A stretch of 9,090 bases of DNA from Acidobacteriota bacterium (GTDB lineage: Bacteria; Acidobacteriota; Terriglobia; Versatilivoradales; Versatilivoraceae): positions 1 through 9,090 of the forward strand of contig JAPPFQ010000420.1 of the NCBI GenBank assembly GCA_028875135.1, given 5' to 3'. Shown here piece by piece: positions 1 to 6,240 of the stretch. Both the position numbers and the translations under genes were made by a program. How positions within the stretch are numbered: the stretch's first letter is position 1; each line of letters starts with the position of its first letter. The notes under the pieces are model-generated. The model worked only from the letters and a program-made list of their open reading frames with translations. It made no database searches and was not told the origin of the DNA.

Positions 1-820
1 GGTAGGAGGGACCCGTGAGCGCATCGGTCGCCACCGGCACGGCCATATAGGAGAGTCCGGCTCGTCCTTCAGGCACCGGGGAGCTGGTTCTGACCGTCAC
101 GGCGACATCGGAAGGGGAATAACTCCCGTGAGCCCGCACTCTCAGTGTTCCGACTCGATTGCCAGAGGATGCGATCGGCAGTCCCAGGCCTCTCAAGTAC
201 TCGATGGCATTGGATTCAACTTGCTGGCCCGGCGGCAATTGAATATCGGAGACCAGCCCGGTTATATTGCTGGGCGTGGCGGTGTACCGGAGACTCAGAG
301 TGACCGCAGCTTCGGTCTTGTTGGTCAGCGTCAACTCCGAGGTAAAGAAGGAGTTATTGACTCCGGACACGGACACCACCACCGGAACGAAAAGATCCAG
401 AGAAGGTTCCCCCTCGGTGACGGTGAAGGTCATCGAGGTGGAAGTCCCGCCGCCCGGCTCGGGATTGAAAACGGTAATGGCAACGTCTCCCGGGGTCGAT
501 AGCCGTTCCGGGGAGATGCGAGCCGTGAGTTCGCTGGTGGTCTCGAAGGTGGTGGGCAGGTCTTCCCCGTCCCACTGCACTAGCGAGGCGCCGTCCACGA
601 ATCCGTCGCCGCTCACGGTTATGGTGAGGGTGGAGTCGCGTGACGAGGAGGAACTGGGGGAAACGTTGGAGAGAGCGGGAACCGGCTTGATGACCCGGTG
701 GACAGTCCAGAGCGGTTGCTTAAGTTCCGCCCAAAGTGCGCCGGCTACAACCAGGGCCGTTGTAGGGACAACCAGAAAAGGTAGCCAATTGGAACGGATG
801 ACCGTCACGACGTAACTCAC
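1..820 (-). CDS. Membrane-anchored IPT/TIG (Ig-like) protein, partial at left edge
   Basis: The minus strand is open from a GTG at 820-818 to the left edge, giving 273 residues with no stop, so the C-terminus lies outside the window. Residues about 11-31 form one hydrophobic segment (LPFLVVPTTALVVAGALWA), a signal anchor or uncleaved signal peptide. Residues about 46-135 resemble an IPT/TIG fold: a PVPALSNVSP entry, then LTITVSGDGFVDGASLVQW and GDVAITVFNPEPGG, the usual TIG pattern. Residues about 144-255 form a second beta-rich domain beginning FVPVVVSVSGVNNSFFTSEL, a pattern I recall from Acidobacteriota surface proteins. The likely role is an envelope or surface adhesion or scaffold protein; no catalytic motif is visible. 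A second in-frame GTG at 808 is an alternative start, and neither has a strong Shine-Dalgarno sequence. The gene is divergent from the FecR-domain gene. Family assignment is fairly sure; function is unknown. Confidence 0.72.
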   Translation of the reverse strand, partial: MSYVVTVIRSNWLPFLVVPTTALVVAGALWAELKQPLWTVHRVIKPVPALSNVSPSSSSSRDSTLTITVSGDGFVDGASLVQWDGEDLPTTFETTSELTARISPERLSTPGDVAITVFNPEPGGGTSTSMTFTVTEGEPSLDLFVPVVVSVSGVNNSFFTSELTLTNKTEAAVTLSLRYTATPSNITGLVSDIQLPPGQQVESNAIEYLRGLGLPIASSGNRVGTLRVRAHGSYSPSDVAVTVRTSSPVPEGRAGLSYMAVPVATDALTGPSY

Positions 821-844
821 CGCAAGTGCAAAAATTCCAGTTGA

Positions 845-853
845 ATATTAGCA
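845..853 (-). promoter_or_regulatory. Candidate extended -10 promoter for the IPT/TIG gene
   Basis: Read on the minus strand, this is TGCTAATAT, which matches an extended -10 element (TGn followed by a TATAAT-like hexamer). It would start transcription near 838, about 18 bases before the GTG at 820. No -35 box at standard spacing is convincing. Inference from motif only. Confidence 0.3.
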
Positions 854-857
854 TTTT

Positions 858-867
858 TTGCGCGCAA
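858..867. promoter_or_regulatory. Perfect 10-bp palindrome in divergent intergenic region
   Basis: TTGCGCGCAA is a perfect inverted repeat lying between the two divergent start codons. It overlaps the candidate -35 of the rightward promoter and lies just upstream of the candidate -10 of the leftward one. The position suits an operator that could control both genes, but no regulator gene is in the window and the site is short. Confidence 0.3.
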
Positions 868-886
868 CCAGGGCGAAAAATATATG
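858..886 (+). promoter_or_regulatory. Candidate promoter for the FecR-domain gene
   Basis: TTGCGC (858-863) and TATATG (881-886) are separated by exactly 17 bases. The -35 matches the sigma70 consensus at 3 of 6 positions and the -10 at 4 of 6, so this is a weak match. Predicted transcription would start near 893. That leaves only about 9 bases before a TTG at 902 but about 48 before the ATG at 941, which favours the ATG as the translation start. Confidence 0.33.
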
Positions 887-940
887 CTTTGTCGAGAATG
901 ATTGTACGTTGAGTCCCCGGTGTCGACGGCAGGCCCCTCC

Positions 941-2434
941 ATGAGAGTGCTCATCGCAATTGGTGTCCTCGGACTGCTGTTTCACGGCTCTTTCCCGGCG
1001 TTCCCGGTATCCCCGAATGCTTCCGCCGCGGTGACCAACGCCCGGCCCGGCTCAGTCCGGCACGTCAGTGGAAACCCCGCCGCCCTGGACGCCGGACAAC
1101 GGCGACCCGGGCGCTTGCACCGCGGTCACCGGCTCACGACGGGAGAGCAGGTTCGCACGCAGCCGGGCGACCGCGTTGAAATCGCCCTGTCCGCCAACAG
1201 CTACCTGCGCATCGCCGGACAGGCTCAACTGGACGTCCTGACCGCTGACTACCCTGCCATGGATTTCCGGTTGGTGGAGGGAGAGGTGGTGGTCGATTCC
1301 GCCAGAACCCGGGACGAGCACCAGGTCTCGACCATTTCCACTCCGGCGGGAGACCTGCGGGTGGTTCGTCCAGGCTTCTACCGGCTCCGGGTCCATCGAA
1401 AGCGGCCGGTCCGGGTCACTGTCTTCTCCGGGCGGTTATCCTGGCTGGGGCTCAAGGGGCAGCAATCCGAGTTGAACCAGAGCAGACATTATTCACTGGC
1501 CCCCTTGGCGGAAACTCCCTCCGTCAGCCGCATGGACAAGTATGAGTGGGCCACACTGGATTCCTGGGGAATGGAGCGTGCCGCCTTTCTGCTGAACTGC
1601 TTCTGGGGACGGCGTCCGCTGGTCTCGGTTCCGGCGGTGGCCCAGCCGGTACGTGCCAATGCCGGCTATCGGATCAAGGCCGGCGGCGGCTTGAGGACAA
1701 CCGGCAACAGCCGGGCGGAGTTGCTGCTGAGCCCGGGGACCTACCTGAGAGTCGCCGAAAACAGCGAGATCAAGGTGATGGGCACGACCTACAGGGACAT
1801 GCGGTTCCAGGTGGTCCGGGGCACGGTCATCATCGAATCGGCAAGCTTGAACCCCAGGATCCACTCCCTGTCCCTGGCGGCTCCATCCGGCGACCTTCGC
1901 GTGCAAACCCGCGGTTTGTATCGGCTCGATGTCCTGCCGGGTCATAAGTCGGCTGTTTCCGTTTACAAAGGGAGAATCCTGTGGACAGGAGCGGGGGGAA
2001 GGACGACCCAGCTGAAATCCGGGAGGCGCTGGATCCTCGGCAATTCATCTTCTTCGTTGGAACCTGGATCGTCGGGTCTCGACAAGAACTACCGGAAGGA
2101 CCCGCTCAACCTCTGGAGCCGGCTGCGGGCCCGGCAACTGGTGCAGGTGAACGCCGGACTCTCGCTGGCGAGCCGGGATTCCGCCTACCCCGGGTTCGGC
2201 TATCAAAACCGAGGTGGCTGGGTCCTTAGCTCCAAGTCCCAATGGTTCACCTATGTTCCCTTCGATTCCTCCCCTCGCTCACCTTATGGGTTCCACTACA
2301 CCAATATCCGTTGGATTCGGGGACGGGACCTGCGGGAAAAAACGATGGCCGGGAGACGCAGGAACTCATACCTCCTCAAGTCCGATCAGGCTCAGTACGA
2401 GCCGCCGATGAAAGTCACCAATTCGGTTCGGTGA
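941..2434 (+). CDS. Exported protein with two tandem FecR-like domains
   Basis: This is a 497-residue protein from the ATG at 941. A TTG at 902 would add 13 residues, but the ATG sits directly before a signal peptide (MRVLIAIGVLGLLFHGS, probable cleavage near ASA). Residues about 67-168 form a FecR-like beta domain (TGEQVRTQPGDRVEIALS, YLRIAGQAQLDVL, STPAGDLRV). Residues about 247-348 repeat it (GGGLRTTGNSRAELLLS, YLRVAENSEIKVM, APSGDLRV). Each copy is followed by a linker with Asp-Lys and a later Trp (MDKYEWATLDSW at 198; LDKNYRKDPLNLW at 380), a pattern seen in Acidobacteriota FecR-domain proteins. The tail is aromatic and basic with no domain I recognise. There is no transmembrane helix after the signal peptide and no sigma-factor neighbour, so this is probably a periplasmic or secreted FecR-like protein and not a classical anti-sigma regulator. 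It converges on the FG-GAP gene with a 2-bp gap. Confidence 0.82.
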   Translation: MRVLIAIGVLGLLFHGSFPAFPVSPNASAAVTNARPGSVRHVSGNPAALDAGQRRPGRLHRGHRLTTGEQVRTQPGDRVEIALSANSYLRIAGQAQLDVLTADYPAMDFRLVEGEVVVDSARTRDEHQVSTISTPAGDLRVVRPGFYRLRVHRKRPVRVTVFSGRLSWLGLKGQQSELNQSRHYSLAPLAETPSVSRMDKYEWATLDSWGMERAAFLLNCFWGRRPLVSVPAVAQPVRANAGYRIKAGGGLRTTGNSRAELLLSPGTYLRVAENSEIKVMGTTYRDMRFQVVRGTVIIESASLNPRIHSLSLAAPSGDLRVQTRGLYRLDVLPGHKSAVSVYKGRILWTGAGGRTTQLKSGRRWILGNSSSSLEPGSSGLDKNYRKDPLNLWSRLRARQLVQVNAGLSLASRDSAYPGFGYQNRGGWVLSSKSQWFTYVPFDSSPRSPYGFHYTNIRWIRGRDLREKTMAGRRRNSYLLKSDQAQYEPPMKVTNSVR

Positions 2435-2440
2435 CGTCAC
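2431..2440. other. Palindrome spanning two convergent stop codons
   Basis: GTGACGTCAC is a perfect 10-bp palindrome containing the TGA stop of the FecR gene (2432-2434) and, on the other strand, the TGA stop of the FG-GAP gene (2439-2437), with two bases between them. The mirror-image stops account for most of the symmetry. No GC stem plus T-run terminator is visible at this junction. Confidence 0.5.
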
Positions 2441-4269
2441 GGCAAGAATTCCCTCTCCAACCCCTTGGCTTCGTCGATCCGGTAGTGCCGGTCGGCGGCC
2501 ACGTCCTTGAATTCCTGCACCACCCCGCTGGGCCATTGGACCTCCACCCGATCGATGCGGCCGGCTTTCCCCAGTCCGAAATGGGCCCTGGGATCGCTGG
2601 CCGAGTAGATCCCCACGGTTCGCTTGATCTCCCAGACCTGCCTCAGTCGACCGGTCACCACGGTGATGCGGGTCCCAATGCCGTCTCGATTGCTCCGCAC
2701 CCCTCTGGCCCGGAACATTACCCAATGGTTGGGGGCCGCCCCCTGGTGCCGATATAGCCGAGGGGTGCCGTTGAGGTTGCCGATGAGGAAGTCCATGTCG
2801 CCGTCGTTGTCGATGTCGGCGAAAGCCATCCCTCGTCCCAAGAGCTTTTTCCCAAGATCGCCTCCTGCCATCTCTCTCACGTCCTTGAAGGTCCCGTCCC
2901 GCTGGTTGATATAGATGGAGGAGGGCTGGAAATAGGTCTCCGACCATTCGGCGTCGAGAATGAAAGGATAAACGTGCCCGTTGGAGTGGAAGATGTCCTT
3001 CCAGCCGTCGTGGTCGAGGTCGTAAAACCCCGTACCCCAACCCACCAACAGCCATTCCGGCTGAATCAACCCGGCTTGTTGGGTCACGTCCTCGAACATG
3101 AGGCCGCCCCGGTTCCGGTAGAGCGTGCTGTAATCGTGGGCGAAGTTGGTCACGAAGACGTCCAGGCGACCGTCGTTGTCGTAGTCGGCCGCGTCCACAC
3201 CCATGCCGCCCTGGAAGTCGCCGGCCGCACTGGTGGCCAGACCGCTCAGCAGTCCCATTTCCTTGAAGGTGCCGTTTCCCTGGTTGACATAGAGCTGGTT
3301 GGGGGTGCTGTCGTTGGCCAGGTAGAGGTCCTGGTCTCCGTCGCCGTCCAGATCGGCCCAGACCACGCCCAGAGAATAGAAGTGGTTGTTCTCGTCCAAT
3401 CCGGATTCCGCGGTGACGTCGGCGAAGGTGCCGTCGCCGTTGTTGCGGTAGAGCCGGTTGGATCCCGCCTGGAGTCCCAGCGGTCCGCAGGGGATGGTGG
3501 TGCCCCGGTAGTGGCAGACCAGCTTGGGATCGGGTGGCCGCAGGTTGTCGAATTCGTAGTGTATGTAGTTGCAGGCGAACAGGTCCAGGTCTCCGTCGCC
3601 GTCGTAGTCGCCGAAGGCCGAGGAGGAGGTCCACCCGGAGCCTCCCACGCCGGCCCGCTCCGTGACATCCTCGAAGGTCCCGTCCCCCTGGTTCCGATAG
3701 AGGAAGTTGGCTCCCAGGTTGTTGAGGTAGACGTCGGCGAAGCCGTCGTTGTCGTAGTCTCCGAAACTGATTCCCATCCCCCAGGCCGTGCGGGTCAGTC
3801 CCGACTTTCGGGTCACGTCCTCGAAGGTGCCGTCTCCCCGATTTCGATAGAGGGTGCCGTGGGGGTTGTCTCCCTTGCGGAACCGCTCGAGGGTGGATCC
3901 CTGAACCATAAAGAGGTCCAGCCTGCCGTCGTTGTCGAAATCGAAGAAGCCGGCGCCCCCGCCCTTGAGCTCGAACAGGTAGCGCTTGTTCCGCTCGGCG
4001 CCGTTCATGTGGCGGAAGGCGATGTTGCTGGAGCGGGTAATGTCGACGAATTGGGGAATCGCCTCCGGCAGGGCCGGAGCCTGAAACAGGTGCGCCGCGA
4101 GCAGGACCCGCCACCCCATTGCGAACCCGATCGAGCGACGGACCGGGCCTTCAGGGGTTCGCCCGGAACCAGTCCGAACCGACATAAGAGGCACCGGGGC
4201 CTCAGCCGCAGCCCGCCGCCTGGGCCCTCGGTGAAGATTCACCCGCAAACCCCCTCTTGGGACTGCCAT
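2437..4269 (-). CDS. CRTAC1-like FG-GAP/VCBS repeat protein with C-terminal ASPIC/UnbV domain
   Basis: This is a 610-residue protein from the ATG at 4269. It carries seven FG-GAP/VCBS calcium-binding loops: FDFDNDGRLDLF (109), FGDYDNDGFADVYLNN (169), FGDYDGDGDLDLF (219), WADLDGDGDQDLYLAND (304), AADYDNDGRLDVFVTN (361), FYDLDHDGWKDIF (415) and FADIDNDGDMDFLIGN (483). These usually build an integrin-like beta-propeller. GDGTFEDVT-type strands alternate with them. A conserved cysteine pair with CGPLGL (about 252-266) and the ASPIC/UnbV domain (about 516-600; SNRDGIGTRITV, HFGLGKAGRIDRVEVQWPSG) place it in the CRTAC1-like family. It is likely exported. Start choice is uncertain: 4269 has an upstream AAGGTGG at 10-base spacing, but the hydrophobic export segment begins only at Met51 (4119), with another ATG at 4185. 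The TPR/EF-hand gene lies 42 bases upstream on the same strand, suggesting an operon. Biochemical role is unknown. Confidence 0.92.
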   Translation of the reverse strand: MAVPRGGLRVNLHRGPRRRAAAEAPVPLMSVRTGSGRTPEGPVRRSIGFAMGWRVLLAAHLFQAPALPEAIPQFVDITRSSNIAFRHMNGAERNKRYLFELKGGGAGFFDFDNDGRLDLFMVQGSTLERFRKGDNPHGTLYRNRGDGTFEDVTRKSGLTRTAWGMGISFGDYDNDGFADVYLNNLGANFLYRNQGDGTFEDVTERAGVGGSGWTSSSAFGDYDGDGDLDLFACNYIHYEFDNLRPPDPKLVCHYRGTTIPCGPLGLQAGSNRLYRNNGDGTFADVTAESGLDENNHFYSLGVVWADLDGDGDQDLYLANDSTPNQLYVNQGNGTFKEMGLLSGLATSAAGDFQGGMGVDAADYDNDGRLDVFVTNFAHDYSTLYRNRGGLMFEDVTQQAGLIQPEWLLVGWGTGFYDLDHDGWKDIFHSNGHVYPFILDAEWSETYFQPSSIYINQRDGTFKDVREMAGGDLGKKLLGRGMAFADIDNDGDMDFLIGNLNGTPRLYRHQGAAPNHWVMFRARGVRSNRDGIGTRITVVTGRLRQVWEIKRTVGIYSASDPRAHFGLGKAGRIDRVEVQWPSGVVQEFKDVAADRHYRIDEAKGLEREFLP

Positions 4270-4311
4270 GCTCGAAAGTCCACCTTTTTCGAACCAACGC
4301 CAACCTGATTC

Positions 4312-5466
4312 TTATTGACCCTGGAGACTTCGCAGAACCTCAAATCGCCGGGAGAATTCCTGGCGGTCCAGACCGCCGTCGCCGTTGCCGTCCAACCCCC
4401 GGAAGAACTCGCCGTGTCTTGCAAAACCCTTCACTCGCGTATTGACGAAGCGCTCGAATTCGACCGGCGTCAACCGGCCATCGGCATCGATGTCGGCTTC
4501 ACTGAATTCCGGGTCCTGCCTCTCCCGCTTCAAACCTTCGACCGACCGCCCTCGCCCTTCTCTGTTCCGCAACTGCTCGAAGGCCGCCATTTGCTTGCGG
4601 GCCATGTCGGTCTGGCCGGTTTCCAGGTAGAGCCGAGCCAGCAGGTAGCGCGATTCATAGGAGTTGGGATTTACCTGGATGCTCTTCTGAAGCGCTTCCA
4701 GGGCCTCTGTCCGCTTCCCCAGTCGACGATAGGCAGCACCAAGATAATAGTGCAGTTGCCCCTGGCCCACGTCTTTTCCCTGAAGCCTCAGCAGTTGCGC
4801 CACCGCCTCTTCCGCCCGGCCCGTCCTTACCAGCGCCTTGCCCAGAAGAAACCTGGCCGCGTGATGATCGGGGTTGTGCGCCAACTCGGTTGTGAAATGC
4901 GCAATGGCCTCGGTGTCCCTGCCCTGCCGAAAGTAGACCCTTCCGATGCTGTGGTGAACCGCGGGGTAGCGCGGGTCGGCCGCCTCCACGGCCTTGAACT
5001 GCTCCATGGCCGCATGGTCCCGGTTGATCTGCAGATAGCTGACACCCAGCAGAAAGCGGGTCTTGACCGAATCGGGTGCGAGCTCGACTCCCTTTGACAG
5101 CGTCGTAGCCGCCTCCTGGAAATTGCCGCGCCTGAACAGGAGCATGCCCGACTCGTAGAGGGGTTCCACCCATTGGGGACGCAGTTCGCCGGCTCGCTTC
5201 AGGCTCTCCTCGGCGTCGCTGTATTGGCGCAGCTCCGCCAGAACCTTGGCATGGAGCAGGTGGTAGGAAGCGTCGCCTTCATCCTGGCTCAGGGCATTCT
5301 GCACGGCCACCAGCGCCTCCAGGTAACTCCCGGACCGGTAGCTTGCCAACGCCTCCTGATAGGCATCCGCTCGGGAGAACAGCGGCGCGCCAAAAAACAC
5401 AATGAGAAGTACCGGCAGGATTCGAGTTGTGTTGAACGGCGGTTTCAAAGCTGTCGGCGGCGTCAA
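4312..5466 (-). CDS. Exported TPR protein with C-terminal EF-hand pair
   Basis: This is a 384-residue protein. An N-terminal signal peptide (ILPVLLIVFFGAPLFSRADA, residues 16-35) indicates export. Residues about 36-300 are a run of seven or so tetratricopeptide repeats, recognisable from their A/G/Y spacing and the Asn/Asp-Pro boundaries (AVEAADPRYPAVHHSIGRVY, ELAHNPDHHAARFLLGKAL, SIQVNPNSYESRYLLARLY). After a basic linker, two canonical EF-hand loops follow: DIDADGRLTPVE (325-336) and DGNGDGGLDRQE (359-370), each with acidic residues at 1 and 5 and Glu at 12. TPRs mediate protein-protein contacts and the EF-hands should bind calcium, so this is probably a calcium-responsive envelope scaffold. 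The start is a TTG at 5466 with only a weak CGGA upstream; no ATG or GTG lies between it and the signal peptide. The FG-GAP gene begins 42 bases downstream, and the two are likely co-transcribed. Confidence 0.88.
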   Translation of the reverse strand: MTPPTALKPPFNTTRILPVLLIVFFGAPLFSRADAYQEALASYRSGSYLEALVAVQNALSQDEGDASYHLLHAKVLAELRQYSDAEESLKRAGELRPQWVEPLYESGMLLFRRGNFQEAATTLSKGVELAPDSVKTRFLLGVSYLQINRDHAAMEQFKAVEAADPRYPAVHHSIGRVYFRQGRDTEAIAHFTTELAHNPDHHAARFLLGKALVRTGRAEEAVAQLLRLQGKDVGQGQLHYYLGAAYRRLGKRTEALEALQKSIQVNPNSYESRYLLARLYLETGQTDMARKQMAAFEQLRNREGRGRSVEGLKRERQDPEFSEADIDADGRLTPVEFERFVNTRVKGFARHGEFFRGLDGNGDGGLDRQEFSRRFEVLRSLQGQ

Positions 5467-5509
5467 TCCGAAAGTGTAATTGGATAAGCTGGCAGGGATC
5501 GTGCTTGCG

Positions 5510-5800
5510 TTACACCAGATTTGGAATGTCCCGAGATCCGTGCAAGACCCGCACGATTTCCAAAGGCGTAGTCTCTGGGCGATAGATTACTGAGTACATT
5601 CCTACGGGCCAGAACAATACCGGTTGATCTGTCAAATCCTCGCGGCTATGCCCCATTAACGGGTTCCGTGCCAGTCGCTCGCAAGCCGTGCGAAGTTGAG
5701 CGACCACACGCCGGGATGCGTCAACGCTGTCCCGTGCAATGTAGGCTTGGATTTCTCTGAGGTCTTGCACCGCCGCTGGGGCAAGAAGGTACTGACTCAA
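5510..5800 (-). CDS. parE: ParE/RelE-family toxin
   Basis: This is a 96-residue toxin of the RelE/ParE superfamily. The family pattern is clear: YLLAPAAVQDLREIQAYIA at the N-terminus (two helices), an LARNPLMGHSREDL centre, and the C-terminal beta strands FWPVGMYSVIYRPE and LEIVRVLHGSRDI. Length is normal for ParE. ParE toxins typically poison DNA gyrase, while the RelE branch cleaves mRNA; the YIARDS and VLHGSRDI motifs and the ParD-type partner favour ParE. Translation begins at a TTG (5800-5798) overlapping the antitoxin TGA in the sequence TTGA, so it is probably translationally coupled. It lies 43 bases upstream of the TPR gene on the same strand, so readthrough into that gene is possible. 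The open reading frame is complete. Confidence 0.9.
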   Translation of the reverse strand: MSQYLLAPAAVQDLREIQAYIARDSVDASRRVVAQLRTACERLARNPLMGHSREDLTDQPVLFWPVGMYSVIYRPETTPLEIVRVLHGSRDIPNLV

Positions 5801-6069
5801 TCTTGGTGCCGGGTTTGTTCCAGGATGCCCAACTCAGCCTCCAGTTCGGAGAATACCAACTCCCCGGCAATTCCTTCGCCGCGATCCAGTTGCTCCAATC
5901 CTTCGCCAATTTTCTCGCGTAGCGCACGAATTCGGAGGGCTCTCAACTGTTCGCGCTCTTCCAGCAGCCGCAATGCCTCACGAATCACCTCACTGGCCGA
6001 ATGGTAGCGCCCACTCCGCACCTTGGATGCCACAAAGGCTTCAAGTTCCGAGGTAAGAGACACATTCAT
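5797..6069 (-). CDS. parD: ParD-family antitoxin (ribbon-helix-helix)
   Basis: This is a 90-residue antitoxin. The N-terminal ribbon-helix-helix domain is recognisable: MNVSLTSELEAFVASKVRSG as the DNA-binding strand and first helix, then RYHSASEVIREALRLLEERE, matching the ParD pattern. The acidic C-terminal half (LREKIGEGLEQLDRGEG and onward) would wrap and neutralise the toxin. The start ATG at 6069 has a strong Shine-Dalgarno GGAGG eight bases upstream, which settles the start. It is the first gene of a two-gene operon; its stop overlaps the toxin start by four bases. The RHH domain normally represses its own promoter, and a good sigma70-like promoter with a short palindrome lies just upstream. 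Confidence 0.92.
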   Translation of the reverse strand: MNVSLTSELEAFVASKVRSGRYHSASEVIREALRLLEEREQLRALRIRALREKIGEGLEQLDRGEGIAGELVFSELEAELGILEQTRHQD

Positions 6070-6087
6070 TCAGCGGTCCTCCACGGG

Positions 6088-6095
6088 GATGCATC
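6088..6095. promoter_or_regulatory. Candidate ParD operator palindrome
   Basis: GATGCATC is a perfect 8-bp palindrome between the parDE promoter and the start codon. Further GATG copies lie just upstream on the minus strand. Ribbon-helix-helix antitoxins often bind clusters of short palindromic or direct repeats here. Inference from position and symmetry only. Confidence 0.33.
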
Positions 6096-6103
6096 AGTCA
6101 TCC

Positions 6104-6132
6104 ATCCTAGCAGGAATAACGAATATGGTCAA
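6104..6132 (-). promoter_or_regulatory. sigma70-like promoter of the parDE operon
   Basis: On the minus strand, TTGACC (6132-6127) and TAGGAT (6109-6104) are separated by exactly 17 bases. The -35 matches consensus at 5 of 6 positions and the -10 at 4 of 6. Transcription would start near 6097, leaving a leader of about 27 bases that contains the GGAGG ribosome binding site. Confidence 0.55.
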
Positions 6133-6216
6133 AAATGGCTACTGAAGGCGGTGGCCAGACACTTGCCGGAAAGGACTTCGCCAATGGGGCTTTCCCGCTT
6201 AGCTTCCTTGGTTCAT

Positions 6217-6240
6217 GCCGGCTGTCTCTTCAGCGCCGGC
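6217..6240 (-). other. Imperfect GC hairpin over the stop codon of the coiled-coil gene
   Basis: GCCGGC-(GC bulge)-TG can pair across a short loop (TCTCTT on the plus strand), and the hairpin spans the TGA at 6232-6230. There is no T-run after it on the minus strand, so it does not qualify as an intrinsic terminator. It may only stabilise the 3' end of the transcript. Confidence 0.3.

Noticed and set aside
128..815. Plus-strand frames at the left edge
   Set aside because: They lack domain features, whereas the opposite strand encodes a coherent anchor plus IPT/TIG protein.
941..2434. Classical FecI/FecR/TonB iron-sensing system formed with the receptor gene
   Set aside because: There is no sigma factor, the FecR-like protein lacks a transmembrane helix after its signal peptide, and the receptor is over 4 kb away on the other strand and of Oar type.
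2366..4114. Second long minus-strand frame of 582 codons overlapping the FG-GAP gene
   Set aside because: It is an Arg/Gly/Pro-rich frame shadow of a GC-rich gene with no domain pattern.
2974..4308. Long plus-strand open frame of 444 codons opposite the FG-GAP gene
   Set aside because: It is Val-rich low complexity produced by the complement of Asp/Gly repeat codons; the minus-strand product has seven clear FG-GAP loops and an ASPIC/UnbV domain.
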